A stretch of 16,691 nt of DNA from UBA1774 sp045628925 (GCA_045628925.1 JAZQQF010000043.1:1-16691), one strand, 5' to 3'. Shown: positions 7,312 through 14,102, numbered from the stretch's first letter. Notes: generated from the letters alone by a model not told the origin. Translations and numbers: made by a program.

Positions 7312-8067
7312 CTATCTCAGAAATCCCAGATATTCATCGAACACATTGAACAGCATATCGCCGGAGACCACGGGCAGCACCGCGTCCCTGCCGCCGATGG
7401 GCTCGAAGCGGAACAGCTCCCGCGCCGCCGTCAGCACCAGCACGGGGATGACCTCGTATTCCGGGCCGAAGACGATCTCCAGAAAGGGCGCGTATTTCGC
7501 CGCCTGCAGCACCTCGTCCGGGTCGACGGCGTCCTTCATCTTGAATTCCAGCGAAAAGACCCGGTTTTCCGTGATGACCAGCACGTCGGCATAGATGCGC
7601 ACCCATCTGGAGCGTTTCAGACGCAGCTCGAAGGCGACCTCCCAACTGCCGATCTCGCTGCCCAGCATTTCCAGCAGATCATCGAACAGGCGGCGCAGCA
7701 CGGCGCGGCAGTCCCGGAAGGAGTGCATCAGGCCGCGGGTATCGCTGAGGCTGCGGCCGATGTTCGTGCAGCCCTCGGTCAGCTCCGTGAGCCATTCGTC
7801 CTCGCTGAGGGCCATGAAGTCCTTCACCAGCCCGTAATACCCGGCAAATTCCCGCAGCCCGGCATGGGGCCGCGTCTGCCGGACGATGCCGTGCCAGCAG
7901 TAGTCCCCGTCGGAATAGCAAAGCTCCTTCAGAAGCGGGGAGGAATAGAGAATGCGGTTCACGTCCTGCCGCTCCGCGTTCAGCGCTTTGGCGATCTCCC
8001 GGGCCTTGACGCCGTCCGACCGGCAGATGACCGCGCAGACCGCCCGTTCCAGCTCGGCGTTCGTCAT
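7312..8067 (-). CDS. Winged-helix plus PD-(D/E)XK nuclease-like protein, 251 aa
   Basis: The N-terminal 60 residues look like a small winged-helix DNA-binding domain (DGVKAREIAKALNAERQDVNRILY, then a YCWH wing). The C-terminal half (about 145-235) fits a restriction-endonuclease fold: Glu147, Asp161 in IYADVLVI, Glu174-x-Lys176 in FSLEFKMKD, and Q188-A-A-K-Y192, the QxxxY motif of RecB-type nucleases. These are the residues expected to bind the metal in PD-(D/E)XK enzymes. A longer open frame exists upstream, but the ATG at 8067 is chosen because AAGGAGG precedes it at ideal spacing. It is divergent from the HTH-superoxide reductase gene. It could be a repair, restriction or defence nuclease, or an inactive DNA-binding relative. 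The exact family was not recognised. Confidence 0.75.
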   Translation of the reverse strand: MTNAELERAVCAVICRSDGVKAREIAKALNAERQDVNRILYSSPLLKELCYSDGDYCWHGIVRQTRPHAGLREFAGYYGLVKDFMALSEDEWLTELTEGCTNIGRSLSDTRGLMHSFRDCRAVLRRLFDDLLEMLGSEIGSWEVAFELRLKRSRWVRIYADVLVITENRVFSLEFKMKDAVDPDEVLQAAKYAPFLEIVFGPEYEVIPVLVLTAARELFRFEPIGGRDAVLPVVSGDMLFNVFDEYLGFLR

Positions 8068-8090
8068 GCTTTTCGCCTCCTTCCGGGGAA

Positions 8091-8119
8091 ATTTTACGCG
8101 CAAACGGGAAAAAACGCAA
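8091..8119 (-). promoter_or_regulatory. Predicted promoter of the nuclease-like gene
   Basis: On the minus strand a -10 TAAAAT (8096 to 8091) and a -35 TTGCGT (8119 to 8114) are separated by exactly 17 nt. The start site would be near 8084, close to the AAGGAGG ribosome binding site. Confidence 0.5.
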
Positions 8120-8136
8120 GCTCTACCCATCGTAGG

Positions 8137-8165
8137 TTGCGGTATTGCCGCAAAACTGCTATGCT
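8137..8165 (+). promoter_or_regulatory. Promoter and candidate operator of the HTH-SOR gene
   Basis: A -35 TTGCGG (8137-8142), a 17-nt spacer and an extended -10, TGC-TATGCT (8157-8165), form a promoter. An inverted repeat, TTGCGG-N5-CCGCAA (8137-8153), covers the -35 box and the start of the spacer. Such a site is well placed for repression, plausibly autoregulation by the HTH domain encoded just downstream. The regulator assignment is inference. Confidence 0.5.
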
Positions 8166-8189
8166 CTGCGGGAAGGGGAGGGATGCCGG

Positions 8190-8780
8190 ATGAACAGCTA
8201 CGTGACCGGAGCCATGATCCGCAGGCTGCGGGAAGCACAGGGGATGACCCAATCGGAGCTGGCGGCGAAGCTCTGCGTCAGCGATAAGGCCGTTTCCAAG
8301 TGGGAGACGGGGAAGGGCTACCCGGATATCACGCTCATCGAGCCGATCGCCGGGGCGCTGGGCGTCAGCGTGATGGAGCTGCTGCAGGGGTCGGACGTGA
8401 CGAACCGGAACCGGAGCGGGAACCTGCTGCGCTCCAAGTGGTACGTGTGCCCCGTCTGCGGGAATATCCTCCATTCCACGGGGGAGGCGGTGATCTCCTG
8501 CTGCGGCATCACCCTGCCGCCGCTGGAAGCGGAAGCGCCGGACGAAGCCCATGAAATATGCATCGACCCGGTGGAGGATGAAAGCTACGTGCATCTCGAC
8601 CATGCGATGACCCGGGAGCACCACATTTCCTTCCTTGCCGCTGTGGGGGACGACCGGGTGCGGCTCGTGAAGCTCTACCCGGAGGGGGACTGCGCGGCCC
8701 GCTTCCCACGGGGAAGGGTGCGGTATCTCTATGCGTACTGCAACCGCCACGGGCTATTCCGTGTACTGGTGAAACGATGA
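8190..8780 (+). CDS. HTH (XRE)-desulforedoxin-superoxide reductase fusion, 196 aa
   Basis: Three modules are visible. Residues 6-62 are an XRE/Cro-type helix-turn-helix (MTQSELAAKLCVSDKAVSKWETGKGYPD). Residues 84-112 are a desulforedoxin FeCys4 domain with Cys87-x2-Cys90 and the Cys104-Cys105 pair. Residues 115-193 are a superoxide reductase domain with all ligands of the catalytic Fe(His4)Cys site: His121, His138, His144, Cys184 and His187 (CNRHG). The Lys next to the first His in classical enzymes (EKHVP) is replaced by Ala120. HTH-Dx-SOR fusions are, as far as I recall, a described subclass of superoxide reductases. The protein may reduce superoxide, act as a redox-controlled repressor, or both. 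The ATG at 8190 is preceded by a GGGAGGG-type site. A longer in-frame start at 8145 lies upstream of the promoter -10 box and is rejected. Confidence 0.9.
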   Translation: MNSYVTGAMIRRLREAQGMTQSELAAKLCVSDKAVSKWETGKGYPDITLIEPIAGALGVSVMELLQGSDVTNRNRSGNLLRSKWYVCPVCGNILHSTGEAVISCCGITLPPLEAEAPDEAHEICIDPVEDESYVHLDHAMTREHHISFLAAVGDDRVRLVKLYPEGDCAARFPRGRVRYLYAYCNRHGLFRVLVKR

Positions 8781-8809
8781 AAATCTACATGAACGAGCGA
8801 CGCGAGTGA
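8777..8809 (+). other. Ten-codon mini-ORF overlapping the HTH-SOR stop
   Basis: An ATG at 8777 overlaps the TGA of the HTH-SOR gene (ATGA) and opens the frame MKIYMNERRE, ending at 8807-8809. Its last codons lie in the left arm of a hairpin (GACGCGAGTGA at 8799-8809 with TCATTCGCGTC at 8812-8822, one G-T pair). Translation is not demonstrated, and it may be accidental. Confidence 0.2.
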
Positions 8810-8845
8810 CTTCATTCGCGTCAGCGGCTTCATTACGAGACAAGA

Positions 8846-8885
8846 AATACCTGTCGATCAGAGATTTCTCTTTTCGACAGGTATT
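8846..8885. terminator. Hairpin between convergent HTH-SOR and thioesterase genes
   Basis: AATACCTGTCGA (8846-8857) pairs perfectly over 12 bp with TCGACAGGTATT (8874-8885). The inner sequence AGAGA-TT-TCTCT can extend the helix. T-rich but interrupted tails occur on both sides, so a bidirectional terminator is the most likely role. Confidence 0.6.
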
Positions 8886-8908
8886 GATTTCATTCCTTAT
8901 GCACCCCG

Positions 8909-9379
8909 TTACTTTTTCCAGCTTTTCCGCAGCTGCTCCGCCTCCGCCCATTCCCGGCGCTGCTCCTCCGTTTCCAGCAGCAGACCCGGCACGGCGGTGG
9001 GCTTTTCGTTTTCATCCAGCGCGACCATGACGAAGCGGGCCTGATTGGTCATGCTGCGCGACCCGTCCAGCGCCTCCACGTAGGCCCGGACGGTGACGAT
9101 CATGGAGCTGCTGCCCACATAGCAGATATGCCCCGTGAGCACCAGCGTATCGTTGGCGTGGGCGGGCGCGGTGAACTCCAGATCCTCCACCCGCACGGTG
9201 GTCACGTTTTTTCCGCTGTGCCGCCGGGCGACCACGGCGGCTACGATATCCATCCAGCTCATGAGCTGACCGCCGAAGACCCGGTCGTATCCGTTCAGAT
9301 GGCTCTGGTTCACCACCTGTATCTGACTGGTCTCGGAATCCTGCACCCGCTTCACGGGGCGCTTTTCAAGTTCGTTCAT
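8909..9379 (-). CDS. Hotdog-fold acyl-CoA thioesterase, 156 aa
   Basis: Single-hotdog acyl-CoA thioesterase of the YciA/cytosolic acyl-CoA hydrolase type, cleaving acyl-CoA to free acid and CoA in the cytoplasm. The family signature is clear: the segment VNQSHLNGYDRVFGGQLMSWMD (residues 23-44) holds the conserved Asn/Gly positions, the GGQLM helix start and the catalytic Asp44. It is followed by TTVRVEDLEFTAPAHANDTLVLTGHICYVGSSSM, the second half of the fold, and a C-terminal helix ending in Lys. The ATG at 9379 has AAAGGA upstream. It sits 16 nt downstream of the LysR gene on the same strand, so both are probably one transcript. The acyl chain specificity cannot be read from sequence. Confidence 0.9.
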   Translation of the reverse strand: MNELEKRPVKRVQDSETSQIQVVNQSHLNGYDRVFGGQLMSWMDIVAAVVARRHSGKNVTTVRVEDLEFTAPAHANDTLVLTGHICYVGSSSMIVTVRAYVEALDGSRSMTNQARFVMVALDENEKPTAVPGLLLETEEQRREWAEAEQLRKSWKK

Positions 9380-9395
9380 CCTCTGTCCTTTCCGC

Positions 9396-10325
9396 TCAGA
9401 CCGGCAGCCGGTCGCAGGCCCGGAGCGTGCTGGCGTATTTCCGAATGAGTTCCAGCAGATCTTTCAGGATCTGCTGCTGGGCGTCCGCCTCCGGCGCGGC
9501 GATGCAGATGCTCTGCGCGGGCATCTCGTCCTTGATGCGCACCTGAAACACATCGCCCATTTCCTCCACCTGCGGGAGGAAGGAGGCCGGGATGAAGGCA
9601 AGGCAAAGTCCCCGGCGCACCAGCGGCAGCAGGAGGGAGGCGGTATCCACCTTGAAGGCGGGCACCACGTCCATGCCCTGCATGGCAAAGAGCTTATCAT
9701 AGAAGTTGGGGCCGTTCTCCTGCGTGCTGAGGGCGGCGAAGGGATAATCCCGCAGGTCGGCCAGATAGCGGCTGCCCTCCCGCAGCTCACTGAACTTGCT
9801 CCCCGCGATGAGCACATCCTCAAAAATGGCGATCTCCGTGATGCTGGCGCCGCCGGGATTCGTGACGGGCGCCATGGTGCAGACCACGTCCGTCAGCCCC
9901 GAGGCCAGCTCGTCCATGGCTTCCTTCCGGGTGCCGAGGGTGTGGGTGGTGATCTCCACGCAGGCGTCCGGGTAGGCGGCGTGAAATTCGTCCAGCACCG
10001 GCATCATGAACTGCCAGAGGAAAAATTCCGACACGTTCATGCGAATGGTGCGGATGCCCCGCTGCATCTGCCGCAGCTTTTCCTCGCCGAGGAAGATATG
10101 CTCACAGGCGCGGGCCACGTGGTTATAGAGCATCTCGCCCTTGGGCGTGAGGGTCACGCCGCTCTGCGAGCGCATGAACAGCCTGCAGCCCAGATCCGTC
10201 TCCAGATTCTGAATGCAGCGGCTGATGGTGGATTGGGACAGGAACAGCGCATTGGCGGTGCGCGTGATGTTCTTGTAGCGGCCGACAAAGTAGAAGATTT
10301 TATATGCGTCAAAGCTGGCAGACAC
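9396..10325 (-). CDS. LysR-type transcriptional regulator, 309 aa
   Basis: A LysR-family regulator of normal length. The N-terminal winged helix-turn-helix (residues 5-65) shows the family pattern: FYFVGRYKNITRTANALFLSQSTISRCIQNLETDLGCRLFMRSQSGVTLTPKGE. A linker helix and an effector-binding domain of the periplasmic-binding-protein type (about 92-300) follow. The start is GTG at 10325, chosen because GGGAGGG lies just upstream and the HTH begins immediately after. A predicted promoter (10373-10401) and operator-like dyads lie in the region shared with the divergent cupin gene. That is the classical LysR layout and suggests control of the cupin gene and of its own operon with the thioesterase. 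The effector is unknown. Confidence 0.93.
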   Translation of the reverse strand: MSASFDAYKIFYFVGRYKNITRTANALFLSQSTISRCIQNLETDLGCRLFMRSQSGVTLTPKGEMLYNHVARACEHIFLGEEKLRQMQRGIRTIRMNVSEFFLWQFMMPVLDEFHAAYPDACVEITTHTLGTRKEAMDELASGLTDVVCTMAPVTNPGGASITEIAIFEDVLIAGSKFSELREGSRYLADLRDYPFAALSTQENGPNFYDKLFAMQGMDVVPAFKVDTASLLLPLVRRGLCLAFIPASFLPQVEEMGDVFQVRIKDEMPAQSICIAAPEADAQQQILKDLLELIRKYASTLRACDRLPV

Positions 10326-10372
10326 GGTATCCCTCCCGGCGGCAGCGCCGCCTTCCGCAGATTTTCAGATAT

Positions 10373-10401
10373 ACTATATGAAAAACCGGAAGAAAAAGCA
10401 A
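10373..10401 (-). promoter_or_regulatory. Predicted promoter of the LysR-thioesterase operon
   Basis: On the minus strand a -10 TATAGT (10378 to 10373) and a -35 TTGCTT (10401 to 10396) are separated by exactly 17 nt. The start site would be near 10366, about 40 nt before the GTG. Confidence 0.6.
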
Positions 10402-10415
10402 GCGGCTGGGAAAAG

Positions 10416-10436
10416 TTCATGCGGTTTCTGCATGAA
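10416..10436. promoter_or_regulatory. Candidate LysR recognition site (dyad TTCATGC-N7-GCATGAA)
   Basis: A perfect 7-bp inverted repeat with a 7-nt spacer contains the T-N11-A core of LysR-type sites (T10420 to A10432). Its centre (10426) is about 60 bp upstream of both predicted start sites, the usual position of the LysR recognition site in divergent arrangements. Confidence 0.6.
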
Positions 10437-10453
10437 GAAAGTGAAAATTGCAT

Positions 10454-10482
10454 TTGATTTTTGCGGAAAACGGGTGTTTACT
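10454..10482 (+). promoter_or_regulatory. Predicted promoter of the cupin gene
   Basis: A -35 TTGATT (10454-10459), a 17-nt spacer and a weak -10 TTTACT (10477-10482). The -10 box overlaps the second dyad. A weak promoter of this kind would fit a gene needing an activator. Confidence 0.4.
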
Positions 10483-10492
10483 ACTGGTAAAC
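10476..10492. promoter_or_regulatory. Second operator-like dyad GTTTAC-N5-GTAAAC
   Basis: A perfect 6-bp inverted repeat with a 5-nt spacer, also containing a T-N11-A core, covers the predicted -10 box and start site of the cupin gene. It could be the second (activation or repression) site for LysR. It is followed by a GC-rich leader hairpin, GTTCCCC (10499-10505) with GGGGAAC (10519-10525). Confidence 0.45.
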
Positions 10493-10544
10493 GACATGGT
10501 TCCCCGACCACGCGGGGCGGGGAACGGAGAAAAGGAGCGGCACC

Positions 10545-11006
10545 ATGATCTACGAGAACAACAACGGCGGCGAATACGGAAAGTATTTCGTCCAGTCTCT
10601 GCAGTATCCGGACGGGATGGCGACCCCGGAATTTCAGAAGCTCTATCAGAAGTTTGCCAAGCGCATCCTGTGGATGGACGGGGACGTGTGCCCCGGCGCG
10701 TTTCAGATGAATACGGCGTGGTACTGCGCCGTCCCGGAGCGGGACCCCATCTTCAATGAGCATACCCATCCCTACAGTGAGCTGATCGGCTTTTTCGGCT
10801 CCGACCCGGAGGACCCCTACAATCTGAACGCGGAGATCGTCTTCGCGCTGAACGGGGAGGAGCATCGCCTGACCCGCAGCACCATGATCTTCGTGCCGTC
10901 GAATGTGCCGCACAATCCCATGCACATCCTGCGGGTGGACAAGCCCATCTTCCACTTCTCCATCGTGGAGAACACCAGCTACAACGGCGAGGACGTGTAT
11001 AAATAA
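10545..11006 (+). CDS. Cupin-domain protein, 153 aa
   Basis: A small single-domain cupin. Motif 1 is His73-Thr-His75-Pro-Tyr-Ser-Glu79 (HxHx3E) and motif 2 is FVPSNVPHNPM with His123. Together these give the usual two-His, Glu, His metal site of the beta-barrel. The N-terminal 60 residues (GKYFVQSLQYPDG, KFAKRILWMDGDV) are an extension specific to this group, and no signal peptide is seen. The ATG at 10545 follows AAAGGAG. It is divergent from a LysR gene that probably controls it, and it is monocistronic up to a strong terminator. The reaction is unknown. Small-molecule isomerase, oxygenase or binding roles all occur in the family. Confidence 0.85.
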   Translation: MIYENNNGGEYGKYFVQSLQYPDGMATPEFQKLYQKFAKRILWMDGDVCPGAFQMNTAWYCAVPERDPIFNEHTHPYSELIGFFGSDPEDPYNLNAEIVFALNGEEHRLTRSTMIFVPSNVPHNPMHILRVDKPIFHFSIVENTSYNGEDVYK

Positions 11007-11010
11007 GGAA

Positions 11011-11046
11011 ACAGCCGCCCGGGTTCGGGCGGCTGTGTATTTCTTT
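11011..11046. terminator. Bidirectional terminator between cupin and tex
   Basis: ACAGCCGCCCG (11011-11021) and CGGGCGGCTGT (11026-11036) form a perfect 11-bp GC-rich stem with a GGTT loop. T-rich sequence follows on the plus strand (TATTTCTTTC) and on the minus strand (TTCCTTATTT). It serves both convergent genes. Confidence 0.92.
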
Positions 11047-11067
11047 CAAATTCCAACAGGCGTGTGA

Positions 11068-13227
11068 TTAGTTGTTCTTTCCGACCTGCTTCATGGACAG
11101 GGAGATGCGCTTCCGCTTCTCGTCCGCCTCCAGCACCACCACACGCACGTCGTCGCCCACGCGCACGACCTCACTGGGATGCTTCACGAAGCGATCCGCC
11201 AGCTCGGAGATATGCACCAGCCCGTCCTGATGGACGCCGATATCCACGAACGCGCCGAAATCCGTCACGTTGCGGACGGTCCCGGTCAGCTCCATGCCCG
11301 GCTGCAGGTCCTTGATCTCCAGAATATCCGTGCGGAAGATGGGCGCGGGCAGGCTGTCGCGGGGGTCGCGGCCCGGCTTCAGCAGCTCGGAGACCAGATC
11401 GCGCAGGGTGGGAACGCCCACGCCGCAGGCCTCGGCCAGCTTCTTTTCACCGTATTCCTTCACGCGCTCCGGCAGCTCCGTGAGCTTGCCGGCTTTCACG
11501 TCCTTCAGATCGTGCCCGCAGAGGGTAAGCAGCTTTTCCACCGCGTCGTAGCTCTCCGGGTGGACGGCGGTGTTATCCAGCACGTTTTTGCTCTCCGGCA
11601 CCCGCAGGAAGCCCGCGCACTGCTGGAAGGCCTTCGGCCCCAGCTTCGGCACCTTCAGAAGCTGCTTCCGGGCGGTGAACGCGCCGTTTTCTTCCCGGTA
11701 GGCCACGATGTTCTTCGCCGTGGCGCTGTTCAGCCCCGCCACGCGCTGCAGCAGGGAGGGGGACGCGGTGTTCAGATCCACGCCCACCGCGTTCACGCAG
11801 TCCTCCACCACGGCGTTCAGACTTTCGTCCAGCTGCTTCTGGGGCATATCGTGCTGATACTGCCCCACGCCGATGGCCTTGGGGTCGATCTTCACCAGCT
11901 CCGCCAGCGGATCCTGCAGCCGCCGGGCGATGGAAACGGCAGAGCGGAGGTTCACGTCATACTGGGGGAACTCCTCCGCCGCCAGCTTGGAAGCAGAGTA
12001 GACGGAGGCGCCCGCCTCGCTCACCACCATATAGCTCACGCCGGGGCACTCCTTCAAAAGCTCGCAGGTCATCTGCTCCGTCTCCCGGGAGGCGGTGCCG
12101 TTGCCGATGGCGATGTGCCTGACGCCGTGCTTCCGGATGAGATTTGCGAGCGTGCGGATGCACTCCGCCTTCTGCTTTTCGCCGTGGGTGGGGTAGACCA
12201 CCGTGGTATCCAGCACCTTGCCGGTGGGATCCACCACCGCGACCTTGCAGCCCATGCGGTAGCCGGGGTCGAGCCCCATGGTGACGCTGCCCTTCACCGG
12301 GCGCTGCATCAGCAGCGGCTTCAGGTTCAGCGCGAAGGAACGGATCGCGCCCTCGCAGGCATAGTCTGTCAGCGCACTGCGCACCTCCGTTTCGAGGCTG
12401 GGAGCCAGCAGACGGTCGTACCCATCCTCCACGGCGGCGCGGAGAAACTGCTCCGCCCTGCTGCCGGGTTTGATGAGCTGCCGTTCCAGCATTCCCACGG
12501 CCTGCTCCCGGTCGATCTGCAGGCTGGCCTTCAGCCAGCCCTCCTTTTCGCCCCGGTTCAGCGCGAGGATCTGATGTCCCTGCAGCTTGGGCAGCGGCTG
12601 GCTGAAATCATAATAAAGACGGTAGACGCTGTCGCCCTCCTGCGCCTGCACGGTGCGGATGCTGCCGCGCTTCTGCAGATGCTCCCGCAGCTGCTTCCGC
12701 GCATCGGCGGAATCGGACACCGCCTCGGCGATGATGTCGGACGCGCCCTGCAGCGCTTCCTCCACCGTGTTCACGCCCTTTTCCGGGTCCAGATAGGTTT
12801 TGGCCAGCTCCGCCGGGTCGGGGAGCTGCTTTCCCTGCGCCATGAGCAGCAGGGCCAGCGGTTCCAGCCCTTTCTCCTTGGCGATGGAGGCGCGGGTGCG
12901 GCGCTTTGGCTTGAAGGGCCGGTAAAGATCCTCCACCTCGGCCAGCGTTTTTGCTTCGTCGATGGCTTTAGACAGCTCGTCCGTCAGCTTTTCCTGCGCT
13001 TCAATGCTGCGGCGGACTTCCTCCTTCCGGGTCTCCAGATTACGGAGGTAGCGGAGCCTTTCCTCCAGCTGGCGGAGGGAAGTGTCGTCCATGGCGCCGT
13101 GGGCTTCCTTACGGTAGCGGGCGATGAAGGGGATCGTGTTCCCCTCGTCCAGCAGGCTGATGACGTTCTGAATGCTTTGCAGCGGCTTCCCCAGTTCGGA
13201 AGCGATGACGGCAGCGATATCAGCCAT
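11068..13227 (-). CDS. tex: Tex family S1 RNA-binding protein, 719 aa
   Basis: Tex (YhgF-like) is a cytoplasmic nucleic-acid-binding protein related to eukaryotic Spt6 and linked to transcription. Domains in order: the N-terminal helical Tex region (1-200, with IPFIARYRKEAHGAMDD and LYRPFKPKRRTRASIAKEKGLEPL), a YqgF/RNase H-like domain (about 316-440, GLDPGYRMGCKVAVVD and HIAIGNGTASRET), a helix-hairpin-helix pair (about 483-545, VGVDLNTASPSLLQRVAGL), and a C-terminal S1 domain (about 644-712, GTVRNVTDFGAFVDIGVHQDGLVHIS). The length is normal for the family. The ATG at 13227 overlaps the stop of the preceding small gene by 8 nt and has only a poor GGGG site, so translation is probably coupled to that gene. 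Confidence 0.97.
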   Translation of the reverse strand: MADIAAVIASELGKPLQSIQNVISLLDEGNTIPFIARYRKEAHGAMDDTSLRQLEERLRYLRNLETRKEEVRRSIEAQEKLTDELSKAIDEAKTLAEVEDLYRPFKPKRRTRASIAKEKGLEPLALLLMAQGKQLPDPAELAKTYLDPEKGVNTVEEALQGASDIIAEAVSDSADARKQLREHLQKRGSIRTVQAQEGDSVYRLYYDFSQPLPKLQGHQILALNRGEKEGWLKASLQIDREQAVGMLERQLIKPGSRAEQFLRAAVEDGYDRLLAPSLETEVRSALTDYACEGAIRSFALNLKPLLMQRPVKGSVTMGLDPGYRMGCKVAVVDPTGKVLDTTVVYPTHGEKQKAECIRTLANLIRKHGVRHIAIGNGTASRETEQMTCELLKECPGVSYMVVSEAGASVYSASKLAAEEFPQYDVNLRSAVSIARRLQDPLAELVKIDPKAIGVGQYQHDMPQKQLDESLNAVVEDCVNAVGVDLNTASPSLLQRVAGLNSATAKNIVAYREENGAFTARKQLLKVPKLGPKAFQQCAGFLRVPESKNVLDNTAVHPESYDAVEKLLTLCGHDLKDVKAGKLTELPERVKEYGEKKLAEACGVGVPTLRDLVSELLKPGRDPRDSLPAPIFRTDILEIKDLQPGMELTGTVRNVTDFGAFVDIGVHQDGLVHISELADRFVKHPSEVVRVGDDVRVVVLEADEKRKRISLSMKQVGKNN

Positions 13228-13465
13228 TTCCCCGCGCCTCGATCTGACCGGCGATCTCGTCCACCAGCTTTTTCAGGGCGAAAAAGCTGCCGCGGGACAT
13301 GACCACGCAGGCCTCCTCACTGACCACGGGCATACTGGCGTCCGTGAGGGAACCGCCGGCGATGCTCATTTTATGCTCATTGTAGACCTGGGAGAAGGAG
13401 ATGGTCACTTCGCCGGTCTTCTGATTGTTCGTAATGGATGCGGTGTTGGTATAAATCGGCTTCAT
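13220..13465 (-). CDS. Small unknown protein, 81 aa, coupled to tex
   Basis: I do not recognise this family. The product begins MKPIYTNTASITNNQKTGEV, has an apparent beta-rich first half (VTISFSQVYNE, HKMSIAGGSL), then ACVVMSRGSFFALKKLVDEIAGQIEARGNG, a likely C-terminal helix. The CVVMSRGSFFALKKLV segment is loosely reminiscent of small DUF3467-type proteins, but that is weak. An in-frame ATG exists at 13498. The start at 13465 is preferred because a perfect AGGAGGT lies 7 nt before it. It shares a promoter with tex and overlaps its start by 8 nt, so the two are translated together. Confidence 0.8.
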   Translation of the reverse strand: MKPIYTNTASITNNQKTGEVTISFSQVYNEHKMSIAGGSLTDASMPVVSEEACVVMSRGSFFALKKLVDEIAGQIEARGNG

Positions 13466-13512
13466 TTCGGGACCTCCTGTTCGGAATTTCCGGCGCAACC
13501 GGAGCTGGGAAC

Positions 13513-13541
13513 AGTATACTACGTTTTCCTGCCTGCATCAA
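13513..13541 (-). promoter_or_regulatory. Promoter of the small gene-tex operon
   Basis: On the minus strand a -10 TATACT (13518 to 13513) and a -35 TTGATG (13541 to 13536) are separated by exactly 17 nt. The start would be near 13506, about 40 nt before the ATG. Confidence 0.65.
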
Positions 13542-13599
13542 GGGAAGAAAATCGCGGAAGCGGCGGCGAAGCGGCTTCCGGACTTAGAAAACGAAAACC

Positions 13600-13633
13600 A
13601 GCGGGCGGATACCGATCTCGGTATCCGCCCGCT
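13600..13633 (-). terminator. Intrinsic terminator of the metallophosphoesterase gene
   Basis: AGCGGGCGGATACCG (13600-13614) pairs perfectly over 15 bp with CGGTATCCGCCCGCT (13619-13633) around an ATCT loop. In the minus direction it is followed by TGGTTTTCGTTTTC, a T-rich tail. It begins 5 nt after the stop of the gene ending at 13638. Confidence 0.92.
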
Positions 13634-13637
13634 GTGC

Positions 13638-14102
13638 TTACTCCAGCATGATGACTTCGGTATCAATCTGCCCGCCCTCCAGACGCACGACGGCGTAGCT
13701 TGGGGGCCAGCCCCGGCCGATGCTGCCGGGATTCAGAAACTGCATCCCGTCCTCCTCCTGCCGGCAGACCCGGTGGGAATGGCCGAACAGGACGAGGTCG
13801 GCTTCGTTCTTCATGCCGAAGAAATACAGCCGGTCAAGGTCATATTTCACGTCCTGATTGTGTCCGTGGGTGAGCAGGATGCGCTTGCCTTCCAGCGTGA
13901 GCAGGCGGCTCTCCGCCGGACCGGGACGGTCGCAGTTGCCGCGCACGCCGATGCAGCTCAGCTGCGGCAGGCGCTCCTGCAGCTTTTCCATATCGGAATA
14001 ATGGTCGCCCAGATGGAGCAGCAGGTCGGGCCTGACCTGCAGGGCGACATTTTCCATGAGGTCGATCTCGCCATGGGAATCGGAAAGGATCAGCAGTTTC
14101 AT
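13638..14102 (-). CDS. YfcE-like metallophosphoesterase, 154 aa
   Basis: A small calcineurin-like phosphoesterase of the YfcE/MJ0936 type, expected to be cytoplasmic and to hydrolyse phosphodiester bonds with two metal ions. All metal-binding motifs are present: SDSHG (Asp8, His10), HLGDH (Asp33), RGNCD (Asn56, Asp58), LTHGH (His79, His81) and FGHSH (His108, His110). The length is typical. The ATG at 14102 follows GGAGGT by 8 nt. It is divergent from the three-gene operon starting at 14185 and ends at a strong terminator. The natural substrate is unknown. Confidence 0.95.
   Translation of the reverse strand: MKLLILSDSHGEIDLMENVALQVRPDLLLHLGDHYSDMEKLQERLPQLSCIGVRGNCDRPGPAESRLLTLEGKRILLTHGHNQDVKYDLDRLYFFGMKNEADLVLFGHSHRVCRQEEDGMQFLNPGSIGRGWPPSYAVVRLEGGQIDTEVIMLE

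Noticed and set aside
7291..8193. 300-codon open frame on the plus strand opposite the nuclease-like gene
   Set aside because: Composition rich in His, Arg, Gln and Pro. It starts inside the preceding terminator region, and the minus frame has an ideal AAGGAGG site and nuclease motifs.
8068..8238. Longer N terminus for the nuclease-like protein (start at 8238)
   Set aside because: It would run through the divergent promoter region and into the HTH-SOR gene, and the extra residues have low-quality composition. The ATG at 8067 has the ribosome binding site.
10374..10955. 193-codon open frame on the minus strand over the cupin gene
   Set aside because: Shadow of the cupin gene, whose metal-binding motifs are clear on the plus strand.
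11179..13302. 707-codon open frame on the plus strand opposite tex
   Set aside because: Antisense shadow of a clear Tex protein, with Arg/His/Gln/Leu-rich composition.
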